64,000 nt of DNA from Fictibacillus nanhaiensis (GCF_019801215.1 NZ_JAHVJO010000001.1:620001-684000), one strand, 5' to 3'; positions 35,064 to 44,280 are shown, numbered from the stretch's first letter. Program-made: numbers and translations. Notes: a model not told the origin generated them from the sequence alone.

Positions 35064-35264
35064 ATGAGTGAAGGATTATTAAAAATGTGGGTGGCGTTAT
35101 CAGCCATCGGTCTAATGTTTATCGCTGTTTTTTCAATAATGTTAAGCCGTTCTAAATTGACCGGTATTCCACAGGCGATTGTTTCCTTTTTTGCATGGGC
35201 CTGTATGTTAGTGGCTGGAATACTTATATTAATCGTCGTATTTAGTGGACCTGTACAAGGATAA
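35064..35264 (+). CDS. yphE: Small membrane protein YphE (DUF2768 family)
   Basis: 66 aa with two transmembrane helices (about residues 8-25 and 39-61). AAGGAGGATACAT precedes ATG 35064. It is followed 14 nt later by yphF, as in B. subtilis where both lie upstream of spoIVA. Function unknown. Confidence 0.82.
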   Translation: MSEGLLKMWVALSAIGLMFIAVFSIMLSRSKLTGIPQAIVSFFAWACMLVAGILILIVVFSGPVQG

Positions 35265-35278
35265 AGGAGGCAACTAAG

Positions 35279-35989
35279 ATGTCAAAAAAATGGTGGATTC
35301 CCCTTTGTCTTATCCTGTTTACGCTTTCTGGTTGCTTATACCCTGAAGAAAGAAAGATGCAAAACAGCATCCCTTATCAGGATCAAATCGTTCTAGTTCA
35401 GAAAGCCGTGGAGAATTTTCAAAAAGATACAGGTGTATTACCGATAAGAACAAAAGAAGCAGACACAGATGTCTATCAAAAATACTTAATTGATTTTAAC
35501 AAATTAGTTCCCAGATATATACAAGAACCGCCAGGAAATGCATTTGAAAAGGGTGGAACATTTCAATATGTTTTGATCGACGTGGAAACAAAACCAACGG
35601 TAAAACTGGCTGATCTCGTATTAACAGATCATGTGCAAGATGTGCAGGTAGCTTTAAACATATACATGGCGAAACATGAGTACCCGCCATTCAAAAAGAT
35701 TGAAGCCCAAGGAAGGTACACACTCGATTATAAAAAATTAGGCTTTAAAGAAGATCCAAAGGTTACAAGTCCCTTTACAGGTAAAGAACTGCCTCTTATG
35801 GTAAACAGTGACGCTAAAATATTTATAGATTATAGAAAAGATTTAAAATCAGCGATCAGCAGCTATTCTGATGAGCTAGAAAAATATGAAGATATCAGAC
35901 ATCTGTTAGCGGAACATTCTTTCTTCGTTCCCGTTTATTCTGTGCCATATACAATTGAAAACAACAAACCTGTTTTTTTAATAAAATAG
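35279..35989 (+). CDS. yphF: YphF-like lipoprotein
   Basis: 236 aa. The lipoprotein signal MSKKWWIPLCLILFTLSGC predicts lipidated Cys19 (lipobox LSGC). The mature part is soluble, with a repeated pattern of VQKAVENFQKDTGVLPI and VQVALNIYMAKHEYPP, suggesting two related subdomains. AAAGGAGGCAAC precedes ATG 35279. Operon with yphE and position next to spoIVA match YphF. Function unknown. Confidence 0.85.
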   Translation: MSKKWWIPLCLILFTLSGCLYPEERKMQNSIPYQDQIVLVQKAVENFQKDTGVLPIRTKEADTDVYQKYLIDFNKLVPRYIQEPPGNAFEKGGTFQYVLIDVETKPTVKLADLVLTDHVQDVQVALNIYMAKHEYPPFKKIEAQGRYTLDYKKLGFKEDPKVTSPFTGKELPLMVNSDAKIFIDYRKDLKSAISSYSDELEKYEDIRHLLAEHSFFVPVYSVPYTIENNKPVFLIK

Positions 35990-35994
35990 GCATG

Positions 35995-36043
35995 AACTCT
36001 CCCTTTTTCTAATACATTCATAGAAAAGGCGGAGAGTTTTTTT
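35995..36043 (+). terminator. Terminator of yphEF
   Basis: A two-step stem, AACTCTCC…TTTTCTA / TAGAAAA…GGAGAGTT, with a T tail. Confidence 0.8.
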
Positions 36044-36167
36044 GGATAACCTTTTAACGGAACAAGCTTTATAGTTTCATCGGTAGGCACTAATTGTGCG
36101 CCCTCCCGTTTTATGGAACTATACAACTCAAGAATGAGAGGATCCAATAAAAAATTTTCGTCCTTTG

Positions 36168-36196
36168 TCATAATCAATAGGACAAAATCATACGAT
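36168..36196 (+). promoter_or_regulatory. Candidate sigma-E promoter of spoIVA
   Basis: TCATAAT (36168-36174), a 14-nt spacer and CATACGAT (36189-36196), against the sigma-E consensus KMATATT-N14-CATACAMT: 6 of 7 and 7 of 8 matches. It lies about 50 nt before spoIVA, which sigma-E transcribes in the mother cell in B. subtilis. Confidence 0.6.
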
Positions 36197-36248
36197 ATAT
36201 TGTCCAAGACTAGCATCCGGAACTCTATTTGGATCGGGAGGGAAACGA

Positions 36249-37727
36249 ATGGAAAAAATCGATATTTTTAAAGATATCGCCGAAAGGACGGGCGGAGATA
36301 TCTACTTAGGCGTAGTAGGAGCAGTAAGAACTGGCAAATCCACATTTATTAAGAAATTCATGGAACTTGTGGTGCTGCCAAACATTGAAAACGAAGCAGA
36401 TCGTCATCGCGCTCAGGACGAATTACCGCAAAGTGCAGCTGGACGTACCATTATGACCACTGAGCCCAAATTTGTTCCAAACAACGCGGTGAAAATCAAT
36501 GTAGGTGATGGGCTTGATGTGAACATCCGTCTTGTAGACTCTGTAGGTTATGCAGTACCAAGTGCAAAAGGGTACGAAGATGAAAACGGCCCTAGAATGA
36601 TTCATACGCCTTGGTACGATGAGCCGATTCCGTTTCATGAAGCAGCAGAAATTGGCACAAGAAAAGTCATTCAAGAGCACTCTACACTAGGAGTAGTTGT
36701 AACAACCGATGGCTCGATCGGGGAAATTCCTAGATATGATTACGTGGACTCAGAAGAGCGTGTTGTCGAAGAATTAAAAGAAGTAGGCAAGCCGTTCATC
36801 ATGCTGATCAACTCAACACATCCACATCATCCAGACACACAACAGCTTCGTAATGAACTTTGTGAAAAGTATGATATACCAGTGTTAGCGATGAGTGTTG
36901 AAGGTATGACCGAACATGATATCAACAACGTTCTTAGAGAAGCATTGTATGAGTTTCCAGTATTAGAAGTCAATGTAAATCTACCGAGCTGGGTTATGGT
37001 GCTTCGTGAGAATCATTGGCTGCGTGAAAGCTATGAAGAAGCTGTGAGGGAGACTGTACAGGATATAAAACGACTGCGCGATGTTGATAAAGTTGTGGGC
37101 TTCTTTGCGAACTATGACTTTATTGATGATGCCAGATTAGCAGGAATCGAAATGGGGCAAGGGATTGCAGAGATAGACTTGTTTGCACCAGATTACTTGT
37201 ACGATCAAATACTAAAAGAAGTTGTTGGGGTAGAGATTCGCGGAAAAGATCACCTTCTTCAATTGATGCAGGAATTTGCATATGCGAAGACAGAGTATGA
37301 TCAAGTGGCAGATGCACTTAGAATGGTAAAACAGACGGGGTATGGAATTGCAGCTCCTGCAATAACTGATATGAGTCTGGATGAGCCAGAGATCATCCGT
37401 CAAGGTTCTAGATTCGGCGTTCGATTAAAAGCAATTGCTCCTTCTATTCATATGATCAAAGTTGATGTGGAATCTGAATTCGCACCAATTATTGGTACAG
37501 AAAAGCAAAGTGAAGAAATGCTGAGATATTTAATGCAGGATTTTGAGGAAGATCCGCTTTCCATCTGGAACTCAGATATCTTTGGGCGCTCACTTAACTC
37601 TATTGTTAGAGAAGGAATTCAAGGGAAGATTTCATTGATGCCGGAGAATGCTAGATATAAATTGAAGGAAACACTAGAACGCATTATTAATGAAGGATCA
37701 GGCGGATTAATTGCCATTATTTTATAG
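36249..37727 (+). CDS. spoIVA: Spore coat morphogenetic ATPase SpoIVA
   Basis: 492 aa, the usual length. An N-terminal ATPase domain of the TRAFAC class has Walker A GAVRTGKSTFIKKF at residues 21-34 and the switch region RLVDSVGYAVP near 94-104. A middle domain and the conserved C-terminal tail (…INEGSGGLIAIIL) follow. SpoIVA polymerises by ATP hydrolysis on the forespore surface, anchored by SpoVM, as the basement layer of the coat. GGATCGGGAGGG precedes ATG 36249. Monocistronic. Confidence 0.97.
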   Translation: MEKIDIFKDIAERTGGDIYLGVVGAVRTGKSTFIKKFMELVVLPNIENEADRHRAQDELPQSAAGRTIMTTEPKFVPNNAVKINVGDGLDVNIRLVDSVGYAVPSAKGYEDENGPRMIHTPWYDEPIPFHEAAEIGTRKVIQEHSTLGVVVTTDGSIGEIPRYDYVDSEERVVEELKEVGKPFIMLINSTHPHHPDTQQLRNELCEKYDIPVLAMSVEGMTEHDINNVLREALYEFPVLEVNVNLPSWVMVLRENHWLRESYEEAVRETVQDIKRLRDVDKVVGFFANYDFIDDARLAGIEMGQGIAEIDLFAPDYLYDQILKEVVGVEIRGKDHLLQLMQEFAYAKTEYDQVADALRMVKQTGYGIAAPAITDMSLDEPEIIRQGSRFGVRLKAIAPSIHMIKVDVESEFAPIIGTEKQSEEMLRYLMQDFEEDPLSIWNSDIFGRSLNSIVREGIQGKISLMPENARYKLKETLERIINEGSGGLIAIIL

Positions 37728-37730
37728 CGT

Positions 37731-37761
37731 TAGACTCCTATAAAAAGGAGTCTTTTTTTTC
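37731..37761 (+). terminator. Terminator of spoIVA
   Basis: AGACTCCT-ataaaa-AGGAGTCT with a T8 tail. Confidence 0.9.
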
Positions 37762-38040
37762 TGTTGTCTTAAAAAATAGTACATTGGTACTCTGTATAAA
37801 AGATACTTTTAACTCTTTTTAGTGGTTATTTTTGTAAAATAAAGTCAATAAATAAGTACATTTAAGGGGTGAATCGTTAAAAAGGTCGAAAAAAGATTGA
37901 ATTCTTCAAGTTAATCGTATAATATAAGGCTTGTCACAGATAAAATAAGTAAAATCCTGTATATTACATAGAATTTCTTGCTTAAAATAATCAAACTCTA
38001 CCGATATATGTATTAGGTTCTTTGAGAGGAGGTGAATGGA
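37762..38040 (+). promoter_or_regulatory. Upstream region of hbs
   Basis: AT-rich, no gene. The best promoter candidate is TTGAAT (37897-37902) with TATAAT (37918-37923), but the spacer is only 15 nt. A later TGTATATT (37959-37965) lacks a well-placed -35. In B. subtilis hbs has two promoters and a long leader, and the 100-270 nt available here would allow the same. Confidence 0.3.
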
Positions 38041-38313
38041 ATGAACAAGACTGATCTTATCAACACAGTTTCTGAGCAAGCTCAACTATCAAAGAAAGAT
38101 GCATCTAAAGCCGTTGACGCTGTTTTTGAAGCAATCACTGGTACTCTTCAAAGCGGAAGCAAGGTACAACTTATCGGTTTTGGTAACTTCGAAGTTCGTG
38201 AGCGTGCTGCTCGTAAAGGCCGTAACCCACAAACTGGACAAGAAATCGAAATTTCTGCAAGCAAGGTTCCTGCTTTCAAACCAGGGAAAGCCCTTAAGGA
38301 CGCTGTTAAATAA
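38041..38313 (+). CDS. hbs: Nucleoid-associated HU protein (HBsu)
   Basis: 90 aa histone-like protein. [48 protein letters not shown] and the C-terminal [16 protein letters not shown] are near-identical to Bacillus HU. It binds and bends DNA as a dimer and is abundant in the nucleoid. ATG 38041 follows the near-perfect ribosome site GAGAGGAGGTGA, as expected for a highly expressed gene. Confidence 0.97.
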   Translation: MNKTDLINTVSEQAQLSKKDASKAVDAVFEAITGTLQSGSKVQLIGFGNFEVRERAARKGRNPQTGQEIEISASKVPAFKPGKALKDAVK

Positions 38314-38330
38314 TTGATACATAGGGCAAT

Positions 38331-38362
38331 TAGACCGTGATTTATCACGGTCTTTTTCTTTT
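38331..38362 (+). terminator. Terminator of hbs
   Basis: AGACCGTGA-ttta-TCACGGTCT with a T-rich tail. Confidence 0.9.
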
Positions 38363-38521
38363 GTTTAAAATTCATCTTTTTACATCTCTTCTCCCATGCC
38401 ATCTGAGGCATTGCTTCATTTTAATTGGGTCTTTATTCTCGATTACCACGCACATTCTTTTTTAGCTGTTCTTTTTAAAAGAACAAATAAGTATACCAAT
38501 CCTTGTAAGGGTTTTCTACTT

Positions 38522-38550
38522 TTGCTATTCTACATGCAGTATGCTAAAAT
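38522..38550 (+). promoter_or_regulatory. Sigma-A promoter of folE-mtrB
   Basis: TTGCTA (38522-38527), exactly 17 nt, TAAAAT (38545-38550); about 37 nt before folE. The rest of the 274-nt gap after the hbs terminator shows nothing else. Confidence 0.6.
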
Positions 38551-38587
38551 TTTGCTATTGTGTTATTGGAATTGGAGGACAAAAAGC

Positions 38588-39154
38588 GTGGCGGAAGTTC
38601 AAAAAGAAAAAATTGAAACAGCAGTTAAAATGATATTAGAAGCGATTGGTGAAGATCCTGAGAGAGAGGGTCTAATAGATACTCCGAAACGAGTGGCTAA
38701 AATGTATGAAGAAGTCTTTCAAGGATTGAACCAAGATCCGAAAGAACATTTTGCTACAATATTTGGGGAAGATCATGAAGAACTTGTACTTGTGAAGGAC
38801 ATCCCTTTTTATTCCATGTGTGAGCATCACTTAGTTCCTTTTTTTGGTAAGGCGCATATCGGCTACATTCCAAAAGGCGGTAAAGTGACAGGATTGAGTA
38901 AACTTGCAAGAGCAGTGGAAGCTGTAACGAAGAGACCGCAACTGCAAGAACGGATTACTTCAACCATCGCAAACAGCTTATTAGAGACGCTTGAGCCGCA
39001 TGGTGTAATTGTGGTGATTGAAGCTGAACATATGTGTATGACGATGCGCGGAGTGAAAAAGCCAGGGTCACTAACAGTCACTTCTGCCGTTCGAGGAGTC
39101 TTTGAAAATGATGCAGCGGCTCGTGCAGAAGTATTAAGTTTTATTCGAAACTAG
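38588..39154 (+). CDS. folE: GTP cyclohydrolase I
   Basis: 188 aa. Zinc and active-site motifs: [35 protein letters not shown] and the later [13 protein letters not shown]. It converts GTP to dihydroneopterin triphosphate, the first step of folate synthesis. GTG 38588 is well placed after TTGGAGGAC; the long in-frame extension to 38396 has no ribosome site. Operon with mtrB 11 nt downstream (mtrA-mtrB in B. subtilis). Confidence 0.96.
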   Translation: MAEVQKEKIETAVKMILEAIGEDPEREGLIDTPKRVAKMYEEVFQGLNQDPKEHFATIFGEDHEELVLVKDIPFYSMCEHHLVPFFGKAHIGYIPKGGKVTGLSKLARAVEAVTKRPQLQERITSTIANSLLETLEPHGVIVVIEAEHMCMTMRGVKKPGSLTVTSAVRGVFENDAAARAEVLSFIRN

Positions 39155-39165
39155 GAGGATTACCA

Positions 39166-39384
39166 ATGAAATCAGAATTTGATTTTTTTGTAATTAAAGC
39201 AAAAGAAAACGGAGTAAATGTGATTGGATTAACCCGTGGTACGGAAACAAGGTTTCACCATTCAGAAAAATTGGATAAAGGTGAAGTCATGATCGCACAG
39301 TTTACTGAACACACATCTGCTGTGAAAGTTAGAGGGAAAGCGGTCATTTATACAAAACACGGTGAAGTAGACACAGAATCATAA
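39166..39384 (+). CDS. mtrB: trp RNA-binding attenuation protein TRAP
   Basis: 72 aa. The TRAP sequence is complete, including [30 protein letters not shown] (tryptophan-binding loops) and the RNA-contact surface around [26 protein letters not shown]. The 11-mer binds L-tryptophan and wraps RNA with repeated G/U-AG triplets. Its target is in the same window: the trp leader at about 45766-45903. AGGAGGATTACC precedes ATG 39166. Operon with folE. Confidence 0.96.
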   Translation: MKSEFDFFVIKAKENGVNVIGLTRGTETRFHHSEKLDKGEVMIAQFTEHTSAVKVRGKAVIYTKHGEVDTES

Positions 39385-39430
39385 GGTGAAATGCTCATAA
39401 ATTATCTGGTCATCAATGGCCAACTACAAA

Positions 39431-39457
39431 GGGCTAGGCATCAGCCTAGTTTTCTTT
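39431..39457 (+). terminator. Terminator of folE-mtrB
   Basis: CTAGGC-atca-GCCTAG followed by TTTTCTTT. Confidence 0.75.
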
Positions 39458-39499
39458 ATGTCTTTTTCATGGATTGAATCCGTATACAATTGGGGACTA

Positions 39500-39508
39500 T
39501 GGTATAAT
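39500..39508 (+). promoter_or_regulatory. Extended -10 promoter of the hepS operon
   Basis: TGGTATAAT (TG-n-TATAAT) about 38 nt before hepS. A TTGAAT at 39474 is too far upstream to be its -35. Confidence 0.5.
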
Positions 39509-39545
39509 AATGAGGCACATTTTGCTGTATCATTGGAGGCATATG

Positions 39546-40250
39546 ATGAACACCATGGAACAAATTCAACGTTTAAAACAGCATACACTTTTACTGATGC
39601 AGCATCGTTATGTGGATGAGTTTTTACTGCATCCTGTATTGCATGATGCTAAAGTGTTCATTACATACGGTTTGCTTCGCGAACTTGAACTCGATGAAGC
39701 AGTGGAAGCTGAGTACTTCGGTTCAATTCTTTTAATTCAATCCGCTCTTGACCGTCATGATGATATACTTGAACCTAATATGATTGCCCATAAAAAGAAA
39801 AGACAGCTCGTGGTTTTGTCTGGGGATTATTTTAGCAGTCTATATTACCTCTTGTTGTCACGTTGTGAAAATTTAGATTTGATTTCTCATCTCTCAACAG
39901 CCGTTCAAAAAATAAACGAACATAAAACTTACTTGCATTTGAACATAAAAAATAGAAGTTCTATGGAATATTTAAAATCCGTAGAGCAAATGGAAAGCTT
40001 GTTGTATACAAAAGCGGCAGAGTCTTTCGGTTTACATAAATATATACCATTTATTGAGCGTTATCTTCTCATTGCTCGTTATCAATCGAAGGAATCAAGA
40101 TCCGTATTAAATAAAAAACAGTTGAACAGCATTAAGAAATTCGAGTGTGATATTCGTGAAAAAAAGGTGGATGTTCCCTTTTTGTTTACAAGAGAAGAAA
40201 GCACGATGTACGATTGCTTTGAAAATGACCTATTGTTAGGAGAGGGTTAA
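39546..40250 (+). CDS. hepS: Heptaprenyl diphosphate synthase component I
   Basis: 234 aa, helical and soluble, with no DDxxD motif, as expected of the small regulatory subunit. Recognisable region: [23 protein letters not shown]…[23 protein letters not shown]. With HepT it makes the C35 side chain of menaquinone-7. Adjacent ATGs at 39543 and 39546 follow TTGGAGGC; 39546 has the better 6-nt spacing. First gene of a six-gene quinone operon. Confidence 0.88.
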   Translation: MNTMEQIQRLKQHTLLLMQHRYVDEFLLHPVLHDAKVFITYGLLRELELDEAVEAEYFGSILLIQSALDRHDDILEPNMIAHKKKRQLVVLSGDYFSSLYYLLLSRCENLDLISHLSTAVQKINEHKTYLHLNIKNRSSMEYLKSVEQMESLLYTKAAESFGLHKYIPFIERYLLIARYQSKESRSVLNKKQLNSIKKFECDIREKKVDVPFLFTREESTMYDCFENDLLLGEG

Positions 40251-40254
40251 TCCG

Positions 40255-40959
40255 ATGTTGAGTAAAGAAGAAAGGGTTCACTCTGTATTTGAAAAGATCT
40301 CTGATCAATATGATTATATGAATGATCTAATAAGTTTTAAACAACATAGCAAATGGCGCAAAGATACGATGAAAAAGATGAACGTGCAACTAGGTGATCA
40401 TTGCTTAGACGTATGCTGCGGTACTGGTGAATGGACATTTGCCCTTGCAGAAGCAGCAGGTGAGCACGGTCAGGTTAAAGGGCTTGATTTTAGCGAGAAC
40501 ATGCTGAAGGTAGGACGTGAGAAGTTAAAAAAACGACACACTCCACAAGTTACCTTCATTCATGGGAATGCGATGGAGCTTCCGTTCGAAGAGAATTCGT
40601 TTGATTTTGTTACGATCGGTTTTGGTCTTAGAAACGTTCCTGATTATCTTCAAACGCTTAAAGAAATGGCTAGAGTGGTAAAGCCAGGTGGAAGAGTAGT
40701 ATGTCTTGAAACCTCACATCCGACTGTACCTGTATTCAAACAGCTCTTTGCATTATATTTTACGTATATCATGCCTGTTTTTGGCAAGTTATTTGCAAAA
40801 AGCTATCAAGAATACGCATGGCTCCAAGAATCAACTGAAGCTTTTTTAACAAAAGAAGAGCTTGCAAAACTATTTAAAGAAGCAGGATTATGTAATGTCG
40901 AAGTTAAATCGTATGCATTAGGTGCAGCAGCAATGCATACAGGGAAAAAACAGCAATAG
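40255..40959 (+). CDS. menG: Demethylmenaquinone methyltransferase
   Basis: 234 aa SAM-dependent methyltransferase (UbiE/MenG). Motifs: [26 protein letters not shown] at residues 11-36, SAM-binding motif [16 protein letters not shown] near 52-66, and [26 protein letters not shown] near 121-146. It performs the final C-methylation of menaquinone, a step shared by the classical and futalosine routes. AGGAGAGGG precedes ATG 40255, 4 nt after hepS. Confidence 0.95.
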   Translation: MLSKEERVHSVFEKISDQYDYMNDLISFKQHSKWRKDTMKKMNVQLGDHCLDVCCGTGEWTFALAEAAGEHGQVKGLDFSENMLKVGREKLKKRHTPQVTFIHGNAMELPFEENSFDFVTIGFGLRNVPDYLQTLKEMARVVKPGGRVVCLETSHPTVPVFKQLFALYFTYIMPVFGKLFAKSYQEYAWLQESTEAFLTKEELAKLFKEAGLCNVEVKSYALGAAAMHTGKKQQ

Positions 40960-40975
40960 AAGAGAGCGTTGCAGT

Positions 40976-41839
40976 GTGTGGAATAAATTTAAAGTGATTT
41001 TAGAAATGATTAAGTTTGAACATACGGTTTTTGCGCTTCCATTTGCCTACTTGGGTGCAATTATGGGAAGTCTTTTGGAAGAAGGTACTCTCCCAACCTT
41101 GTTGGAATGGATTTGGATAACATTGGCGATGGTAGGTGCTAGAAGCTCTGCAATGGCACTAAATCGAGCAATTGACGCTGATATTGATGAGGCGAATCCT
41201 CGAACGAAGACTCGCGCTATCCCCGCTAAACTGTTGAAAAAAAGCGAAGTCTATCTGTTTATTATTCTTTCGCTTTCCTTATTACTTTTTAGTGCGTATC
41301 AGTTAAACGTATTATCAATGAAATTGCTGCCGCTTGCGGTATTCTTTCTTGTTATCTATTCTTATACGAAACGATTTACCTACTTATGTCACTTAGTTCT
41401 AGGCATCACGATTGCAATTGCACCACTTGGAGGATGGGTTGGAGCTACAGGGACACTAAGTCCAGAGGCTTTTCTGTTATTCTTTGGTGTATTGTTTTGG
41501 ATTGCAGGTTTTGACGTAATCTATGCTACTCAGGATGCTGATTATGACAAGTCACACGGTCTTTACTCAATCCCGTCAACTTTCGGTATCAGAAGAGCGC
41601 TTATGACCGCTAGGTGGTTACATGTTGCTAGTTTCATAGCTTTTATGCTATTAGGTGTTGTTTCAGGGATGGGATGGCTATTCTACCTTGGAGTATTCAT
41701 TTCAGGTGCCATTATGATTTATGAACATTCTTTAGTAAAGCCGCACGATTTATCAAAGCTAGATGTAGCCTTCTTTACAATGAACGGTATCTTAAGTGTT
41801 GTTATGTTTATTTTTTCAATAGGGGATCTTTTATTATGA
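40976..41839 (+). CDS. mqnP: UbiA-family prenyltransferase, probable futalosine-pathway MqnP
   Basis: 287 aa with eight or so helices. The prenyl-diphosphate-binding Asp motifs are NRAIDADIDEANPRTKTRA (about residues 62-80, NxxxDxxxD) and the second loop YATQDADYDKSHGLYSIP (about 182-199). It resembles the 4-hydroxybenzoate-type UbiA-like enzymes that lie with ubiX and mqnA in futalosine-pathway organisms, rather than classical MenA; the name is inferred from context. GTG 40976 follows AGAAGAGAG by 9 nt. It overlaps ubiX by 4 nt. Confidence 0.82.
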   Translation: MWNKFKVILEMIKFEHTVFALPFAYLGAIMGSLLEEGTLPTLLEWIWITLAMVGARSSAMALNRAIDADIDEANPRTKTRAIPAKLLKKSEVYLFIILSLSLLLFSAYQLNVLSMKLLPLAVFFLVIYSYTKRFTYLCHLVLGITIAIAPLGGWVGATGTLSPEAFLLFFGVLFWIAGFDVIYATQDADYDKSHGLYSIPSTFGIRRALMTARWLHVASFIAFMLLGVVSGMGWLFYLGVFISGAIMIYEHSLVKPHDLSKLDVAFFTMNGILSVVMFIFSIGDLLL

Positions 41840-42426
41840 AAACTATTACGATTGGTATTACTGGTGCGAGTGGAGCAATATACGGAGTAAGGCTGGCTCA
41901 GGAAATTTTAAAAAGCGGTCATAAAGTACACCTCGTTGTGACAGAAGCTGGCTGGCAAGTATTCAGAGAAGAGCTTCTTTGGGATACAGAAGATAGAGAA
42001 GCTGTCATTGAAGAACATTTTGGCTTCTATGGAAACGAACGATTATTTTATCATACGCTACGTGATTTTAATGCTCCAATCGCGAGCGGCTCTTATCAAA
42101 ATGATGGAATGGTAATCATTCCTTGTTCAATGGGAACTTTATCTGGCATTGCTCATGGCGCGTCCGGTAATCTGTTAGAGCGAACAGCAGATGTTATGCT
42201 TAAAGAAAGCAGAAAACTCATTTTAGTTCCACGGGAAACGCCTTTACATAAAATCCATCTGGAAAATATGATAAAAGTTACGGAAGCTGGCGGGAAAATT
42301 GTACCGGCTATGCCTGGTTTTTATCACCTGCCTAAGTCAATGGACGATCTTGTAAACTTTTTAGTGGGGAAAGTTCTGGATAACTTAGGTGTACAACACG
42401 AATTGTTTACACGCTGGGGAGACTGA
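41836..42426 (+). CDS. ubiX: UbiX-family flavin prenyltransferase
   Basis: 196 aa flavoprotein. ITIGITGASGAIYGVRLAQEIL at residues 4-25 is the FMN-binding start, followed by VIIPCSMGTLSGIAHGASGNLLERTADVMLKE (about 93-124) and LVPRETPLHKIHLENM (about 130-145). It makes prenylated FMN for a UbiD-type decarboxylase. In the futalosine route such a decarboxylation follows ring formation; no UbiD gene is in this window. ATG 41836 overlaps the upstream stop. Confidence 0.93.
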   Translation: MKTITIGITGASGAIYGVRLAQEILKSGHKVHLVVTEAGWQVFREELLWDTEDREAVIEEHFGFYGNERLFYHTLRDFNAPIASGSYQNDGMVIIPCSMGTLSGIAHGASGNLLERTADVMLKESRKLILVPRETPLHKIHLENMIKVTEAGGKIVPAMPGFYHLPKSMDDLVNFLVGKVLDNLGVQHELFTRWGD

Positions 42427-42432
42427 TAGAAT

Positions 42433-43269
42433 ATGAACATTGGGGAAATCAGCTACACGAACATCATACCCCTATACTATTATTTAAATAGAGAGCGTCT
42501 GATGGAACAAGGTGTTAGCATAACACACGCTGTTCCTTCAAAGATTAATAAGTTAATGGAAGAACAACATGTAGATATAGGAGGGATTTCCTCTTTTTCT
42601 TTCGGAAAAAACGCGGATCGTTATCATCTCGTTCCTGATTTATCTGTTTCTTCTTTCGGAAAAGTAAATTCTATCTTTCTTTTTTCGAAGTACCCAATAC
42701 AAGCATTACATGAGAAGAATGTGGCATTAACGTCGAGTTCAGAAACTTCTGTCGCACTATTAAAAATCATCATGTGCCACTTTTTCAAGGTTGAAGCATC
42801 TTTCCATGTAGAAGCTCCTCATTTTAAGAAGATGATGGATCAATATGATGCCTGTCTGTTAATTGGTGATGATGCAATAACAGCTAACAGAGTAAACAAC
42901 ATTTACTATGTTTATGACTTAGGTGAGATCTGGTATGAACAAACAGGACTACCTATGGTTTTTGCAGTAATGGCTTACCGGAAAGAAATGGAAGAAGAGA
43001 ATAAGAATTTGCTTTCCTATGTAGGACAAAGCATGATTGAGAGCAAGGAACGCTGTCAATTTGAGAAATTCGCTCCTGTAATCAACTTTGTTATGAAGGA
43101 GCATGGTGGAAGCTATGACTTTTGGCAAAATTATTTTAATGGATTAAATTATGGATTTGATGGCGAACATGAAAAAGGACTTTCCTATTATTTTCAGCTG
43201 GCCAAAGAGTGCGGATTGTTACAAACAATACCATCTATCTTAAAATTTCCTATAAGTAACGGGCGATAG
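42433..43269 (+). CDS. mqnA: Chorismate dehydratase MqnA (futalosine menaquinone pathway)
   Basis: 278 aa of the MqnA/MqnD periplasmic-binding-protein-like fold. The N-terminus IGEISYTNIIPLYYYLN (residues 3-19), VDIGGISSFSFGKNADRYHLVPDLSVSSFGKVNSIFLFSK (about 50-89) and LLIGDDAITAN (about 136-146) are typical MqnA. It dehydrates chorismate to 3-enolpyruvylbenzoate, the first committed step of the futalosine pathway. GGGGAGACTGATAGAAT precedes ATG 42433. Co-transcribed with hepS-menG-mqnP-ubiX and hepT. Confidence 0.92.
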   Translation: MNIGEISYTNIIPLYYYLNRERLMEQGVSITHAVPSKINKLMEEQHVDIGGISSFSFGKNADRYHLVPDLSVSSFGKVNSIFLFSKYPIQALHEKNVALTSSSETSVALLKIIMCHFFKVEASFHVEAPHFKKMMDQYDACLLIGDDAITANRVNNIYYVYDLGEIWYEQTGLPMVFAVMAYRKEMEEENKNLLSYVGQSMIESKERCQFEKFAPVINFVMKEHGGSYDFWQNYFNGLNYGFDGEHEKGLSYYFQLAKECGLLQTIPSILKFPISNGR

Positions 43270-43281
43270 GGTGAAACAAAA

Positions 43282-44247
43282 GTGAAGTTAAAGGACTTAT
43301 ACTCATTTTTAAAAAAGGATTTACAACAAATAGAAGATCAGCTAGTACAATCTGTTAGCTCCGACCAGCCACTGATTCAAACAGCCGGTATGGAGTTATT
43401 AAAAGCCGGCGGAAAAAGAATCCGCCCTTTATTTGTGCTGCTTTCTGCCCAGTTCGGCACGTATAACATCCATCTAATCAAAAAACCTGCTGCTGCCCTT
43501 GAGCTGATCCATATGGCTTCTCTTGTTCATGATGACGTTGTAGATGATGCTGATATGAGAAGAGGCAGGAAGACGGTTAAAGCAAAATATGACAATAAAG
43601 TTGCCATGTATACAGGAGATTATATATTCGCTTCTGCATTGAAATTAATGACAGACATCAATATTCCAAGAGCTCATCAAATTTTGGCGCAAGGTATGAA
43701 AGAAATGTGTCTCGGTGAAATTGAACAGATTAATGAACAATTCGATACAGATCAAAACGTCAGAAAATATTTCAAACGGATCAAGCGAAAAACAGCTTTA
43801 TTAATCGCTTTAAGCTGTCAATTGGGTGCGATAACATCCATGGCTGATGCGTCTCTTCAAAAAAAGCTATATGAGTTTGGTTATTGTGTAGGCATGGCAT
43901 TTCAGATCACTGATGATATTTTGGATTTTACTGCCTCTGAAAAACAGCTTGGAAAACCAGCAGGTAGTGACCTGAAGCAAGGCAACATCACACTTCCCGT
44001 TTTAATCACTATTAACAAGCATCCTGAGATTAAAGACAAACTGAATTTGTACTATGAAAGCAAAGATTCTGTCTTATTAGCTGAACTATTAAAAGATATG
44101 AAACAGCTTGGGGGAATCGAGTCTGCTTCTAGGATTTCTGAAAAGTATTTAAACCGTGCTAAATTGGCTGCGAGCTCTTTACCTGAAACAGATGCGAGGG
44201 ATAGTTTGTTAAAAGTAGCAGATTTTATCGCTGGCAGAAAATTTTGA
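43282..44247 (+). CDS. hepT: Heptaprenyl diphosphate synthase component II
   Basis: 321 aa trans-prenyltransferase, the catalytic subunit paired with HepS. First Asp-rich motif HDDVVDDADMRRG at residues 83-95, second TDDILDF near 210-216, with GGKRIRPLFVLLS near 43-55. GTG 43282 follows AGGGTGAAAC by a few nucleotides. It closes the quinone operon; in B. subtilis only menG separates hepS and hepT, so the three mqn-type genes are extra here. Confidence 0.95.
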   Translation: MKLKDLYSFLKKDLQQIEDQLVQSVSSDQPLIQTAGMELLKAGGKRIRPLFVLLSAQFGTYNIHLIKKPAAALELIHMASLVHDDVVDDADMRRGRKTVKAKYDNKVAMYTGDYIFASALKLMTDINIPRAHQILAQGMKEMCLGEIEQINEQFDTDQNVRKYFKRIKRKTALLIALSCQLGAITSMADASLQKKLYEFGYCVGMAFQITDDILDFTASEKQLGKPAGSDLKQGNITLPVLITINKHPEIKDKLNLYYESKDSVLLAELLKDMKQLGGIESASRISEKYLNRAKLAASSLPETDARDSLLKVADFIAGRKF

Positions 44248-44251
44248 GTGA

Positions 44252-44280
44252 TTGCTAATTTTTAAAATTTTTGGTACGAT
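44252..44280 (+). promoter_or_regulatory. Sigma-A promoter of ndk
   Basis: TTGCTA (44252-44257), exactly 17 nt, TACGAT (44275-44280), with a TGG extended -10 element. Confidence 0.6.

Noticed and set aside
35935-36216. 93-codon minus-strand frame between yphF and spoIVA
   Set aside because: No ribosome site at its ATG or at internal starts, it overlaps the yphEF terminator and the spoIVA sigma-E promoter, and it ends inside yphF on the other strand.
38396-38587. 64-codon upstream extension of folE
   Set aside because: No ribosome site and no match to FolE N-termini; contains the folE promoter.
39416-39619. 67-codon plus-strand frame before hepS
   Set aside because: Crosses the mtrB terminator and the hepS promoter and overlaps the hepS start in another frame.
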